NCBI GenBank assembly: GCA_013368325.1 | Contig: JAACJK010000065.1 | Location: 310,001 to 374,000 of the forward strand | DNA length: 64,000 nucleotides | Origin: Ephemerocybe angulata | Taxonomy: Eukaryota; Basidiomycota; Agaricomycetes; Agaricales; Psathyrellaceae | Direction of reading: 5' to 3' | Shown here: one piece after another, positions 1 through 11,109 of the stretch | Layout of the letters: the number at the start of each line of letters is the position of its first letter | Position numbering within the stretch: the stretch's first letter is position 1 | Translations under genes and position numbers: made by a program | Notes under the pieces: model-generated | What the model was told of the DNA's origin: nothing | The model's input: only the letters and a program-made list of their open reading frames with translations | Database searches by the model: none

Positions 1-607
1 CGGATGGGGGCGACTGGTACCAGGCAGACCTCAGTACGTGACTCTCCCCTTGCTCGTTGCCTCCCATCCCTGACTCTCTCCAGTGCAAGGCGGAAAAGGC
101 ACTGCATCGATACCATCGAACATTGCACCGGGGAACTACCTCATGCGGCACGAGATCATCGCGCTCCACCTCGGCCAGAGCATGGGGGGTGCGGAGTTCT
201 ACCCATCGTGCTCGCAGCTCAAGATTGGTGGGTCTGGCACCGGTACCCCCAAGGACAACGAGCTCGTCTCCTTCCCCGGGGGCTACAGCGACGACGACCC
301 CGGCATCTTCGTGCCGAACGTCTACGACAACAATCTGGATTACCAGTTCCCCGGCCCTCCCATTGCAGCGCTCGTCACCGCGGACGGCCCTGCGCCCACG
401 ACCACTTCGAAGAACGGGGGGACGAGTACGACCAAGGCTACGGGGACGAGCAGCAGTACTGCGAAGCCGACGTCGACGGACGGCTCGGGCGGCGTCAAGT
501 CGCAGAAGTGCAAGCTCAAGAAGGGGAGTGGCAAGACGGGTGGGGTGTACGCGCGCCATGTCCGCCGCGCTGTGCGTCGGGCGTTTGGCCGCAAGGTCAG
601 TGCATGA
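1..607 (+). CDS. AA9 lytic polysaccharide monooxygenase, 3' end (5' end outside window)
   Basis: C-terminal part of a secreted copper enzyme of family AA9 (formerly GH61), which cleaves cellulose or related beta-glucans oxidatively outside the cell. Two exons are visible: 1-33 (reading DGGDWYQADL) and 84-607, joined over an intron with donor GTACGT at 34 and acceptor CAG ending at 83. Exon 2 carries family hallmarks: IPSNIAPGNYLMRHEIIALH, the AEFYPSCSQL block with its conserved Cys, and VSFPGGYSDDDPGIF. After the catalytic module comes a Ser/Thr/Gly linker and then a strongly basic tail (KCKLKKGSGK...RRAVRRAFGRK) instead of the CBM1 often seen in this family. The N-terminal copper-binding His lies outside the window. 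Family assignment is firm; substrate is unknown. Confidence 0.9.
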
Positions 608-1064
608 TGGATCTAAGCGCCCATGATGTGCCCCTATCTATTGTTTTATAAGTTATCCTGCTCTCGTTTGGCTGTTGTACGTCGTGACATGACACAGGTA
701 TTTAGAAGGATCTGCATCACCTCTCCATTGATTACACTGTATTTGTACGACATCTCTGTTGTTTGTTATCTATCATATGTATTATACCTCGCTGTTCTGG
801 CGCAACAATGTGGGATTGAAACTGTACCGGAATATGGCATTGGCTCTTCGAGAATAGTGAGCAGGACGGTTTGAGAATTCGCTAGAGAAGATGGTTCCTT
901 AGGGGCGGAAGGCTAATAGTTAGTCTAAGGTCTAGTGGAGTACTATAATACACAGTTAGTACACAGAGATAATGCTGGGGAATCGGGCACCAGAACCGGA
1001 GGTTTGACCCCCCCTAATATAGCAGGGTAGAGTGTACGTGACTATCACCGTTAATGATAACGGA
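608..1064. other. Intergenic, convergent 3' ends
   Basis: This stretch separates the AA9 stop codon from the stop codon of the oppositely oriented MFS gene. It holds no convincing reading frame. Presumably it contains the two 3' UTRs and polyadenylation sites; no further signal seen. Confidence 0.5.
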
Positions 1065-3466
1065 TTAGACCATTGGGGCGGATTTACTCGAGGAATCCCC
1101 TCTGAGACTCGAGACGATCGTTTCCTTCTCATACTGCGACACGTCGTCGTCCTCTTCGCCATGAACGACGTGCAATTGCAGGTCACGAGTAAGACGGCTT
1201 CCCTTAATCGATCCAAGAGACTTCGGGTTGAATGAGAAGGCGCCTTTCGGAATGAATGTGGAAGCCAGAATGACAGTGCAAGCGACGGTGAAGTGAACGC
1301 TAAAGGGGAACGTCAACGCTCTAACTCTCTTAAGACGATGCAGGTGAACCTCCACTTACCCTCCGACCATCTGGAGCGAATTGATGATGTTGTTGTGCGC
1401 TTCGAAGTCCTTGTCGATGACCTTACCGAGGACTGTGCTGAGCACAGCGTTGACAGCAATGTACGTTGCATACAAGAAAGCCTAGAACTGAGATCAGACA
1501 GGCTCTTCATAAGCTGCAGCAGAGTGTAGATTCACCATGACAGCTCCTAGGGCAGAGACAGTCGGGTGCTCTGTGGTATACAGTTAGCACATGCTCAAGA
1601 AGTCTGGGGTGAGATACTCACTAAAATGAGAATCGGTGAGCGTAGACTGGATGTAGGCAGTGAGGGAGACATCCCCGGCAGCCCAACCCATAGAGATAGG
1701 GACGAAGCACACAGCGACTTTCCACGCCCAGCGAACATCGTTGGTCACGATCTTTGCAAAGGCCGGAAGAATCCAGACGATGTTGAGCTAGTACCAACAC
1801 CAATCAATATTCTGCGACGTCTGTAATTGGAGCTACTGACCGCAACGGCGTCGAACCTTATCCACGGAAGAGGGGTGGGGACTGAATCAGAGAGGAGGAA
1901 GAGAGAGAGGGCACCGAGCAGTTCTCCGAAGTTGGAACCTCCGACGATGATCTGACTCCACGCCGACACAGTCAGAGTCCGCTTGGCAAATGCGGGTGCC
2001 AGGGAATTCTCCAGGAATCGATGGAGGTATAGAGCGATGGCGCTGAATGGATGGTCAGCGAGGCACACGGAACAATACCTACTACTCACTATGAGGGAAG
2101 CAGCCCTGCAAAAAGTATATCATTAAACATAAATACCTGTGAGCGAAAAAATGGCTGGTTACTCACAAACGAAAGCCCTATTGGTGAATATGAGCCGTGC
2201 ACCAACCCATACCGACTCGCCAAAGCTGACAAGACCTCTCATAACACCAATGAACCAGTTCCTGGTGGGTTTCTTCGACTTGACGACAGCGGTGAGACCT
2301 TGGGCGTCCAACTCGTCCTTAACACCAGCTGAGCTTGTGAAGTTGAGAATGGAGATGCAGATCCAGATGCCGCCAGCAATAGCGAAGAATGCTATTATTC
2401 TTGAATTAGTATCAGCCCTTGTATTCTACCTAGAGCACGTACCTGGCGTAAGGAAGAAACTATAGTTGTTTCCCCAGCGGCTGATAGCCGACGACGAGGC
2501 AACAGCACCTGCAGTTCCAGCCACCTCTGAGAATTTAGAAATACGGTCAGTATTGAGACGCCGAAGGTCTAACAATGCGCACAGACCGTAAAAGACGTGC
2601 TAGATAATGTAACTTCAATACAACGGTATCGTCTCTAGAATGAAGATTGTCCTACATACCACGACGGCGTCCATGCGACGCAACTTGCTGACGTCTCCCC
2701 CCACAATATCTGCAGGACTTCCATCGACATTTCAGTATCCCAACGGACGTGAGCTGCGTACGACCCACATGACTCGCCGGATTAGCTCCACCATTCCGTA
2801 GCAGATACCAGATATCGTCCAGACGAGAAAGATCTAACAGCAATTGAGCGTACGAGACCATGAGGAGTGTCGTCTGTACTCACGAGGTTGGGATGCCAGC
2901 TACCGTACCGAGGCTTGTTTGTCTCCAGGTCCTTGAAGTGCCCACCCGTTGCCGCATCCACAATTAAGAGGAGCGCAGTCATCAACGCAAACAGTATTAT
3001 CGCCGTCGACAATACCGACCGGGTCGGGAATTTCTTGACCAAGGGCGCAATGAGGATGGCTCCAATACATTGGGCAGCTTGGTTGATACCCTGTGCAGCA
3101 CCAACTAATTCATGTTCACGTCAGCGAAAACATAATTTCCGAGCAGTGTACGGGCGCTTAAAATGAAAACATACGTTTGGTGAAAGTGTTGGCAGCGTTG
3201 AACCTATCCGTGGCCAGGGTCGTAATCGAGCCATTGAAGAACTCGAGACCGAGCTTGTAGAACATGATCCCCGCAATGTAAATCCCACTAAGTTCGTGAT
3301 TAGAAGGCAACTTTGACAGAGAGAAAGGCTAAGCGTGACCCTCATACATGTTGCGCCTCTCGATGGGCGTATAGCCTGAGTAATTGCTGTCAGTTCATTG
3401 TCGACTTATCAGCGACGCGCTTCTTGGATGCTACTCACTTGCCCATGCTTTTGCGAGGACCGACAT
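1065..3466 (-). CDS. Major facilitator superfamily transporter (substrate unknown)
   Basis: Many-exon gene for a polytopic membrane transporter. The spliced protein starts MSVLAKAWASYTPIERRN and continues into GIYIAGIMFYKLGLEFFNGS. Further recognisable blocks are LGAAQGINQAAQCIGAIL, APLVKKFPTRSVLSTAII, YGMVELIRRVIPADIVGGD, SKLRRMDAVV, HVFYEVAGTAGAVASSS and a late segment DVSLTAYIQSTL. These fit a fungal MFS family with conserved cytoplasmic loops (RRVIPxDIVGGD, KLRRMD). The C-terminus is hydrophilic and acidic (HGEEDDDVSQYEKE). The start at 3466 is chosen because the next two splice joins (A|GC and AT|T) keep frame into the first membrane segment. One internal exon is only 13 nt (2587-2599, reading HVFY plus one base). 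The coding chain can be followed from start to stop at 1065; transported substrate cannot be inferred. Confidence 0.8.
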
Positions 3467-4079
3467 GGTGAGGGCGCGGAGAGGTTCAGGGCGAAGGAAC
3501 CAACAGCCAAACAAATTGGAGAGTGATAGGACGTTAATTAAAAGTAAGTTTGCGGGCCCTACATCATGGCACGTTCGTCTGCCTTAGGGCGCCTTCCCCT
3601 TGAGGTGTAGGGGCTTAAAAGAAGCCGTGGGACAATTGCCTCCTACTTGGGAGTGGCACGTTTGTCATTCTCCCCATAATCAGCATCTAGAGGATTCTGT
3701 TAGAATCAAAGCACTCCCGAGTGCAATGGAAGCGGAACAGCAGAGGCGACAGGTCGTGACAGGCAACCACATTCAGGCATACTGTAGACCACTGCAGACT
3801 CCTGTGGGCCACGGGCTTTGGCACTTGGGCGCCTGCACGTTCGAAGGTAAGAAAAGCTCACCCGTTGCACTGTAACTGTCACAGCTAGCCGTGCGGCGTC
3901 GGTGACAGCTCTAAACCAGGCACAAAATTGATACTACAGATTGCCGAACCTACCTTGCAACTCCCTCATCCCGCCCAATCGATCCCCGTACAAAATCGAA
4001 TAAAAATGTTGCTGGACCGACCTTCCTCCATATGAGCTTGATGATATATAGGGGTATAGTGCTGATAGCCACATTAACT
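3467..4079. other. Intergenic, upstream of the MFS gene
   Basis: About 600 bp containing the promoter side of the minus-strand transporter gene. No reading frame with coding character and no repeat shared with the rest of the window was seen. Confidence 0.4.
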
Positions 4080-4262
4080 GGCCCCTTCCACGCTGCACCA
4101 TCGCCCGTCGGGCTGTGTCGTACAGAGAGATGGTATTGGAGGAGGAATGAGTGCAAAGACGAAAGAGCTTGCGAGTTGCTGGCTATCACTAAGCTGTCAC
4201 GCGCGTCACACGTCACCGCGGAGTCACCGAGCGCCTCTGGAAGCGCTTGCCAGACATTGGGG
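4080..4262 (-). pseudogene. 5' remnant of gene X (copy A)
   Basis: On the minus strand this stretch matches the upstream region and first codons of the gene X copies at 7327, 48801 and 52602. Shared pieces include GCGATGGTGCAGCG at the start codon, the pyrimidine-rich block just upstream, and the GTCACGCG...CGTCACACGTCAC run and GCGCTT motif further upstream. Similarity stops a few codons after the ATG, where the sequence runs into unrelated DNA, so no gene product is expected. It lies in the same orientation as intact copy B, 3 kb away, and looks like a truncated duplicate of its 5' end. Confidence 0.6.
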
Positions 4263-4456
4263 TAGAAGTTCTGTGCTTATAGACCCGCTTTCTCCTATAC
4301 TTAATACCGACCAGGGGTGTAGACGAGGTATTTTGTATGGCCCGCGATTACCGCAATGTATGGCCGGAGGGTACTATTTACCTGTGATGTTTTAGCCTCA
4401 CTCTTGAACTCAAAAAAGATTCAAGATTCAATAGGTACATGCTCTCTTGCAAAAAG

Positions 4457-4555
4457 AACCAATGATGGGACTCGAACCCACAGCCTCTGCCTATCGACCA
4501 ACGGGTTAGAGTCCCAAGGTAGGAAAGCAACGCACTACCATTGTGCTACATTGGC
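4457..4555 (-). tRNA. tRNA-Arg (anticodon CCT) with a short intron
   Basis: Read on the minus strand, 4555 to 4457 folds as a cloverleaf. The acceptor GCCAATG pairs with CATTGGT. The D arm is GCAC-AATGGTA-GTGC and the T arm GTGGG-TTCGAGT-CCCAT. The anticodon stem TTGCT pairs with GGCAG, with two G-U pairs. The loop reads TTCCTA..A, giving anticodon CCT, interrupted after position 37 by about 27 extra bases, the usual place for a nuclear tRNA intron. Mature length would be 72 nt. The isotype depends on placing the intron there; the tRNA identity itself is clear. Confidence 0.85.
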
Positions 4556-5315
4556 TTTGATCTCCTCATTCTTCAGCATTTTATTTGCATTTTTGCATGC
4601 ACGACCAGCGAAATCTGTTTTTTTTTGGCACACGAATTAAGGAGTTTACTGAAGGCTGCGCACTGAGGACTGGCAATATAATGACATCCTTCCCATCTCC
4701 CATTTTGCGCCCGTCACCCGCCTCTATAACACCCTGCAGATTTTGAGTCCTGAAGCCACGGGACCCTTTTCATGGAAACTTCGCCACGCTTTCAGGCCCG
4801 AGTGAATTCCCATCCCGATTCGCCTCACTCATTCGAGTTGACATGTCCTCCAATGCATAGCCTGGGCGCTGTGGTGAGCCACCTTTCTGCCAGCAACATT
4901 GCCAACAACCTCCTTCTGACAGATGACAGCTTGGGAACCACGGGAGGCGAGTTTGGTACGGCGCTTAAGGCTATGCGCCAGGCGGCTGTGCTCCCAGGTA
5001 ATTATCAGGTCCACAGTTCGGCCGTTTTCATACAGCACGAACTCCCTTCTCCCAGTTTATCCCGACCCCTGTCTGGCCAAACACAATGGAGACTGCGTCA
5101 GGTATAAAGATAACGGAAGCTTGTGAGTGTTACACGGGCGCCTAAGTGAGTTCAGCTCATGAGCCGGTCCCTCTGCTAGTACTCTACGTCACCACCACGG
5201 CCGCAATAGCGCTCTCCGTTACTTTATCGTTGCTAGATTGACGCGTCCAAAGGGTGCTGAGGAAGGGGCTATTCTGAAGCTAGTCGACTGCCTAGTTCAA
5301 AGTGAGGCGCGGGCA
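4556..5315. other. Intergenic, with a possible unrecognised exon
   Basis: A 111-codon frame at 4772-5107 runs on the plus strand, and a TATAAA lies at 5104. Neither could be joined by a frame-preserving splice to the coiled-coil ORF that follows, so I leave it as unassigned sequence. Confidence 0.3.
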
Positions 5316-5831
5316 ATGGCTAACCAAGCCGAGATAGTCGCTTTGCAGACGAAGCTCGAGGAGGCCAGTGGACGATACGCGCCTTCGGACAAAACGGCTG
5401 AGGATCTGACTAGGCTCGCAAGCTGTTCACAGCGATGTGCGTCCAAGGATAGTCAGATTCTCTCGCTCACCGGAGCCAAACAGGAGCTCGAGACTACTGT
5501 TGCAGGCCTTCAAAAGAAACTGTCGGCAGCCACGGATGCGGAGAAGCATTGGCGAGAACAGGCCTACAAGCAATCACAATTCCAAACTCCCGGAGATGCA
5601 AAGGACATCCTTGCACAGTCCCAATCGAGGGTCGCAGAGCTCGAGGAGAAGTTGTCTGAATGCTACAGACAGCTGGTCGCGAGCCGCAATGGAATGCCAC
5701 TCGCTACACCCCAATACGGGTATAGTATAGAGGAGAAAGATTTCCGTAATCAATTTAGAACCGTAGTCAGTGCTCCAAGCCCTGAGATCTTTCCTATGGA
5801 GTACGAGGAGAAGACGCTGTATGGGTTTTAA
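5316..5831 (+). CDS. Hypothetical coiled-coil protein, possibly a gene fragment
   Basis: An open frame that runs in from about 5238 without an ATG; the first ATG is at 5316 (MANQAEIVALQTKLEEAS...). The protein is rich in Glu, Gln, Lys, Ala and Leu with heptad-like spacing (LQTKLEEA, LETTVAGLQKKLSAA, VAELEEKLSECYRQL), indicating coiled coil over most of its length. It ends in a short acidic/aromatic tail (MEYEEKTLYGF). There is no recognisable catalytic domain. The frame remains open upstream of 5316 but meets a stop before any ATG, so an upstream exon may be missing. It faces gene X copy B tail to tail, 130 bp apart. Could be a real small gene or a remnant of a larger coiled-coil gene. Confidence 0.4.
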   Translation: MANQAEIVALQTKLEEASGRYAPSDKTAEDLTRLASCSQRCASKDSQILSLTGAKQELETTVAGLQKKLSAATDAEKHWREQAYKQSQFQTPGDAKDILAQSQSRVAELEEKLSECYRQLVASRNGMPLATPQYGYSIEEKDFRNQFRTVVSAPSPEIFPMEYEEKTLYGF

Positions 5832-5962
5832 GCCTTTTAAGCTTGAATACGCTGCGCGTTGTTTCCCGATACTACAGTTGGCAACAAACCAAAGTCCACA
5901 GAACTCATACTCCGTTGCCTTTAAATCCATCATATTTGAATGACAGCAACAGAAAATACATA

Positions 5963-7327
5963 CTACGGGGAACTTCCCATCGCGGCAGATTTGGTTGAAG
6001 CACTGTCGCCAAGATACAACTCCTCTAATATCTTCAACGACGACGGCGTAAGGATGCCGTACTTCAGTGCCCGATCCAGAGGCATACACCAATACCGGCC
6101 GGCTGCTTCTCCCTGAACGAAGTCGCCACCCTCCGGCAGGGAAAACGGCACTCCGTCCGGATCCAGCGGGTCGAAAAGCTGAACGACCCGGAGGACAAGC
6201 ACGAATTGGCCCTCCGTCACGTTGTAGAAATCTTTAAATCTGTCCACTTTCTTCAGCTCGAACCGAAGGGCGGCATATCCTGAGAAAGAAGAATCAAGAT
6301 GAGGGAATTGGGAACCTTGTTGGCAACAGAAAAGGAACGTAGACCTCACCTTTATACACCCTCGAAGACACATCGGAACCTTCGACAGGTTCAGATCCGT
6401 GTGTATCTCTCCAAAACAACCCCCGTCCTGCCTGGACCGACGGCGCGATGCATTCTTCGTGGATGAAAGTCATACGATTCGTGGGCATCGGTAGCCGGAT
6501 GACGAAGGTATCAGAAATGGTATCGAGGATAGTCGAATTGTACTTCAGAACCATGCGACCTCGCACAATAGCCCTCGGGCCAGCATCGGGGATCTGCGCT
6601 TGACTAATCAAGCCTTGTTGCAGAAGAAGGGAGCGGAGAGGGCGGTATTTTGTGGAGGTGTAAATCCGAAGCATATGGAGGCGCCAAGGCATGTGGCCAC
6701 GATGCTCCAGGAGGTCCCTTCCCCCCGCAAAAAGTTCAGCGGCAGAATCGGATGGAGAACCAGCATCAACCAGACGGAACCTAATCTCCCCTGTCCCAGC
6801 AGGTAGACCTGGCCTACTGCGAAAGTAGAGAAAGCCTCTACCTGGGGGAAATGGGTAACTACATACCCTTTTCTGCGGGGTAGCACCCCAATAGTAGGTC
6901 AGACCACTCCCCGAGCTTGTACTGGCGCCAAATGTGATCCAGGCCTCCCCGCGACCGGACAAATCTATAAGGTCTGATTTGACGAGGCGGCCTGGATCCA
7001 AGTTGCTGACTATGCGCGATACTGGGGTCGGATGGCAGCGCTTCGGATTATTGCCCTGGCTAGCAGAACTTGAATTCAGACGAAACGGTTGGATGACATG
7101 CGTCTTCCGGGCCGCTGATAGATCGTCTAGAATCAGACCGCGAGGAATTCCGTGAGCCGTCAGGTATCCCAAGGCCTTGGTCGGAGGAGAGGAACCTGAG
7201 GAACGGACATGGTGCTACATGAACAGCAAAAAATGTTGTCAGGAAAGCGCTTTCCAGGTATTGTAATACACCATCCAGCGGTACATACCACGGCTCGTCG
7301 GAGGGCGCTGGAAAAACGCTGCACCAT
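5963..7327 (-). CDS. Gene X, copy B: intact member of a repeated family of unknown function
   Basis: Three exons by eye: 7327-7289, 7214-6350 and 6279-5963, together exactly 407 codons with the stop. All splice sites are canonical and occur at the same places in copies C and D. The protein begins MVQRFSSALRRAVHHVRSSG: Arg/Ser-rich and lacking acidic residues for about 35 residues, like a mitochondrial presequence (inference). The body has conserved blocks FPPGRGFLYFRSRPG, GTGEIRFRLVDAGSPSDSA, RDLLEHRGHMPWRLHMLRIY, GRMVLKYNSTILDTISDTF and, near the C-terminus, AGRYWCMPLDRALKYGILTP. The style resembles basidiomycete-only families of uncharacterised proteins that occur in many copies. No enzymatic motif is visible. 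This is the only one of the copies here without a disabling change. Confidence 0.75.
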
Positions 7328-7591
7328 CGCCTGTGGGACTGTATCGTGCGGAGGAGATGATGGTGGAGGGAAGGTTCGGAGTTGGCGCTGGCGCGCGTCC
7401 GCGTCACATGCACACGTCACGCGAGCGCCAAATCCCCGACAATTGGAAATGAGCGCTCAGGCTGGTGCCTGGCGCCCCAAAGCCAGGATTCAAATTTCAC
7501 GCAGCCCATTACTGCCCTGGCCAGGGAGTCCAGAGGTCTATAAACCGGGCTAACTTCCTGGTCCCTGACTCCTGGAGTCCTGGAGCCTGGA

Positions 7592-7893
7592 CACCTGATC
7601 CTTCCGTATCAGCCGGCTAGTTAGCCGGGTAGGTATGGTCAACCTGCCCGGCAGCCGGCTAACTAGCCAGGTTTAGGGCGATATCCCTATCGGACGGATA
7701 CCTCCCCAATATCGATACCGTTTAACTTAGTGTTTTCGTGTGCTCTGAGCCCCTTAAAGTAAGTTACATGACAAGACCTTCAACAGTAGCAAAGGCTCCT
7801 TGTCTCTGCCGGTAAGTAAGTCATGCCCGGGGTCTCAACGCTGCTCGGCGTCAACTCGGCATGAGCTTGACGACGTTGGTCGCGTCAAAGCAA
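7592..7893 (+). repeat. Left terminal inverted repeat of the 2.37-kb transposon
   Basis: Matches the reverse complement of 9672-9960. Within it is a shorter imperfect palindrome, AGCCGGCTAGTTAGCC with GGCTAACTAGCC. It carries three small insertions (3, 7 and 4 bases) relative to the right arm. Confidence 0.9.
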
Positions 7894-9671
7894 CCTCGTT
7901 CCCCAGGCTCCAGCTTCATGGACATTGCTGCTTGCTCCATTGACGGCGGGCACGGCTGGAGTCCAGAGCTCTACCTGCCCATTGCTTTGTAGAAACGCCA
8001 TACCAGGAGTATGTTCTTGTATGAATGGCCTTCTTATTCCAGACTACGAACATTGCCATGACCTTGTGGGCTGTCCCCTGGCTGCGTACTGAAGGGTGTA
8101 TTCAGGTTCTCCCATTTCTGTGTTGTCAAAATTGTGTGAAATGCCATATAGGTTACGTTTACACCTACTCTGTACGCCTCAGTAAAGCCCTGGGGAATAC
8201 ATTCATGGGGACTTGTAACCATTTGTTCAATCTCAAACCTTCCAATCAATTCAATGTGCATGAAACTACGCGGAACGAGTCATGTTGGTTGCTGGGCCTC
8301 TACAGTGGGTGTGGGTAGAGATGCGGGCCTGCTGTGGCCCTTGTCATGTAGTACTGCAGGGAGCATCTCGCGAGACTTCCTCAAACTTCACTGAACAGTA
8401 TGTAAATTGAGGTCATCATTGACGACATATTATGGGGCTGCCATAACTCAGAGACATGTGCTTTATGTAGCATTCCATTCTACTTGGAAGTTATCTCTCG
8501 CAGGTGTCCGCTATAATTTACGAGCTCGTACTGAGGATGCTTCATGCTTGCAAGTTGCCATATGATGGTCATTGCCTGTCTTGCACGCAGCACCAACGCA
8601 GCACAGGCTAAAAGCACACAGTATCAACCTGCTTAGCAGGCGCCAATCGGTTTCCTGTGTTCAAGGGATTTGCTCGTTCCTATAAATCTACATAATTTTA
8701 AATTAAGGCGAGTCTATATTTTCGACATTGTGCGCACATCAGCCCGTTCGATCACGTCTGCGTATGCGCGCGGCGCTTGATGTCGGTATTTACTACAACA
8801 CCCAGCTTTCGACGCCGGCATGAGGCATAACCTGGTATAGAATAGCATATACATATGAGATAGGTCTCATAATACTTAAGGCATACCTCAAATTGCGCAA
8901 GTTGGAAAGGAGTGGGGCAAAATGAATGATTCTCAAGCCAAGGTCAAAGCCGTCACTGATCATTTCCGTCTCTGACGCGCATGAGACACCTGTCTTTGCA
9001 TGGCATTATGCTCCCACCACTGCATTCCACACACCGCAAAGCTGCAGAGTGTATATAGCTAGTGTATTAAAAGCTGATATATATATATTTACGAGGCCCA
9101 TTGGCGTACAGAAGGCCTAACACTGTATGTTCCTGATGACCGTCACTGACCGTCACTGACCAATCTCCAACGAGTTTTCTGAATAGCTCGTCTTGCTGCG
9201 GGAAATTCGCCGTTCAATCACATATCCAGTAGTCCTAATGGTACTATATCTCCGTCTTAATCAATTTCAGGCCTTGAATTGTCTTTTATCTGAATAACAA
9301 CACTGATTTTTATACCTGAGAGTGCCAAAAATGACCGACCATTGGTGGCTAGATAGTCGGGAATTTGAACATGCAATAGCCAGTGTACTCAGAAGCATTA
9401 AATAAACAGCTGAATATCCTCTTTTTTCTAATAGCTGTTGGATGTTTTCTGTGGCATGCCTCATACCAAGGGACGACTTGGGATGAGAATCAGAGGAGGA
9501 GACTCGGGAGTTGGAGGACTGTTTATGCCACTGAATATTGGCCAGTAGGCATACAAGAGGCTACTACGATGCACTCTGATGTGTACAATATCATTGTCTC
9601 CGTTCCAAAGTCCAAAACTGCAGAACGAGACCAAGAACGATGCTGCAACGAAAGGGACTGCGACGAACAAA

Positions 9672-9960
9672 GTTGCTTTGACGCGATCAACGGCGTCGAG
9701 CTCATGCCGAGTTGACGCCGAGCAGCGTTGAGACCCCGGGCATGACTTACTTACCGGCAGAGACAAGGAGCCTTTGCTACTGTTGAAGGTCTTGTCATGT
9801 AACTTTAAGGGGCTCAGAGCACACGAAAACACTAAGTTAAACGGTATCGATATTGGGGAGGTATCCGTCCGATAGGGATATCGCCCTAAACCTGGCTAGT
9901 TAGCCGGGCAGGTTGATACCTACCCGGCTAACTAGCCGGCTGATACGGAAGGATCAGGTG
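9672..9960 (-). repeat. Right terminal inverted repeat of the 2.37-kb transposon
   Basis: Reverse complement of the left arm, ending GGATCAGGTG at 9960 directly before the second copy of the 8-bp target duplication. The nearby tRNA-Asp begins 55 bp beyond. Confidence 0.9.
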
Positions 9961-10014
9961 AGCCTGGAGGGTTGGAAGACACGGATGGAACGAAACGGGA
10001 TTATGCCAAAAAGT

Positions 10015-10086
10015 CTCTCTGCCTGGGAGTCGAACCCAGCTTTCGCGCGTGACAGGCGCGTGTACTAACCGATATACTAGCAAAGA
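10015..10086 (-). tRNA. tRNA-Asp (anticodon GTC)
   Basis: Read on the minus strand, 10086 to 10015 folds as a complete cloverleaf without intron. The acceptor TCTTTGC pairs with GCAGAGA. The anticodon stem is CGCGC-CTGTCAC-GCGCG with GTC at positions 34-36, and the T arm CTGGG-TTCGACT-CCCAG. Length is 72 nt including the discriminator G. Confidence 0.93.
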
Positions 10087-10214
10087 CATGTTAAATGGCC
10101 AGTAAACTATCTCTACACACTGCCTTTCCTCCCAATCCAAAGCCTTGCAGTCCAGTTACAGAAATATAATTCCTGTCTTCCTCTTCCTCTCCCACCACCA
10201 CCTTGACCACAACC

Positions 10215-11109
10215 ATGGCATCAAGCAAAACCCTCAGCACAACGACACTGAACCTCAAGTTCATGCAAAATGCGCTTCGATCACAACAAGCAGAGATCGC
10301 ACAGCTGCCCAAAGCCGCAGTGAAAGACGACGGCGAGTGGGAGGTCTCCCAGGCCGTTCGCGATGCTTGGGGCTTGAAGGGTACATCCGCCTCAACATCA
10401 TCCAGGTGCGTCTATTACTCTTAGCTCTACATTCCAGGAATCGCGAACGAAAGGGCTGATCATGGCGAACTAGAGACACGACGGACGTACACGAACAGTC
10501 GTATCTACCGTTCATATTCCAAGACGATGAGGACGAAGCGCCGAAGCGCGGCCGCCGGACATTCGGAAAGAACGGTAAAGAGGTCATTTCAAAAGTACGT
10601 CCCCTCCTTTCATCCAAACACTCTTACCACCCGTGCAGACGATTCGTACTTCTTCTCTCCCGCAGCCCTCGGACGAGAGCGAGACAGCGGACTCAGCGCC
10701 TTCCACCGAACACCAAGAAACAGATAAAAAGGGTCGCCCGAAGGTTCACCCGCGCCCTGTAACTCTCTCTGGCAACACAACTGGCGGAGGTTTCCTACGA
10801 GGGTTCGACCAGCTCGAAAAAGCGGCGTCAAAGCCCAAGTTCCAAAAGACGGCACGGGAGCTCATGTTTGACTCGACTGCAGGCACCGGGTCCGATCTCC
10901 GTGCCTCTAGTAAACCCAAGGCTACCTCGGCTCCTGCTGCCACTGCGAAGTCTGACGCGCCATCGACTGGGTTCATGAAGCCTGCTGGGGTAGACGAACC
11001 AAGCGCCGCGGGGAAGCCGAAGTCCAAACGAAAGCGCGACGGCGCCGCGACTCCCGAAACTGCGCGTGAGCGTCCAAAAAAGAGCAAGAAACTGAAGTCG
11101 ACTACATAG
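10215..11109 (+). CDS. MPP6: MPP6-like nuclear exosome cofactor
   Basis: Three exons, 10215-10405, 10474-10594 and 10639-11109, give 260 residues with frame kept at both joins. The N-terminus LSTTTLNLKFMQNAL matches the short helix that defines M-phase phosphoprotein 6 / Mpp6, which links the RNA exosome to the Mtr4 helicase in the nucleus and helps degrade and trim nuclear RNAs. The rest is hydrophilic and low in complexity, as in this family. A short GRRTFGKNGKE segment lies mid-protein, and the C-terminus is a Lys/Arg-rich tail (KPKSKRKRDG, RPKKSKKLKS) expected to act as nuclear targeting and RNA-binding sequence. The call rests mainly on the N-terminal motif and overall composition. No alternative family fits as well. 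Confidence 0.7.

Larger units (their letters stand above)
7592..9960. mobile_element. Non-autonomous DNA transposon with long terminal inverted repeats
   Basis: The two ends are inverted copies of each other for about 290-300 bp (7592-7893 and 9672-9960), starting CACCTGATCCTTCCGTATC. They are nearly identical apart from three small insertions in the left arm. The element is flanked on both sides by the same 8 bases, AGCCTGGA (7584-7591 and 9961-9968), a direct target-site duplication. An 8-bp duplication fits hAT-like or KDZ-like transposition. The 1.8-kb interior has no frame resembling a transposase, so it must have been moved by an enzyme encoded elsewhere. Near identity of the arms suggests a fairly recent insertion. 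Confidence 0.9.

Noticed and set aside
9461..9832. 123-codon minus-strand frame with a hydrophobic stretch in the 2.37-kb transposon
   Set aside because: It runs across the inner end of the terminal inverted repeat and is not kept in the other arm; no transposase features.
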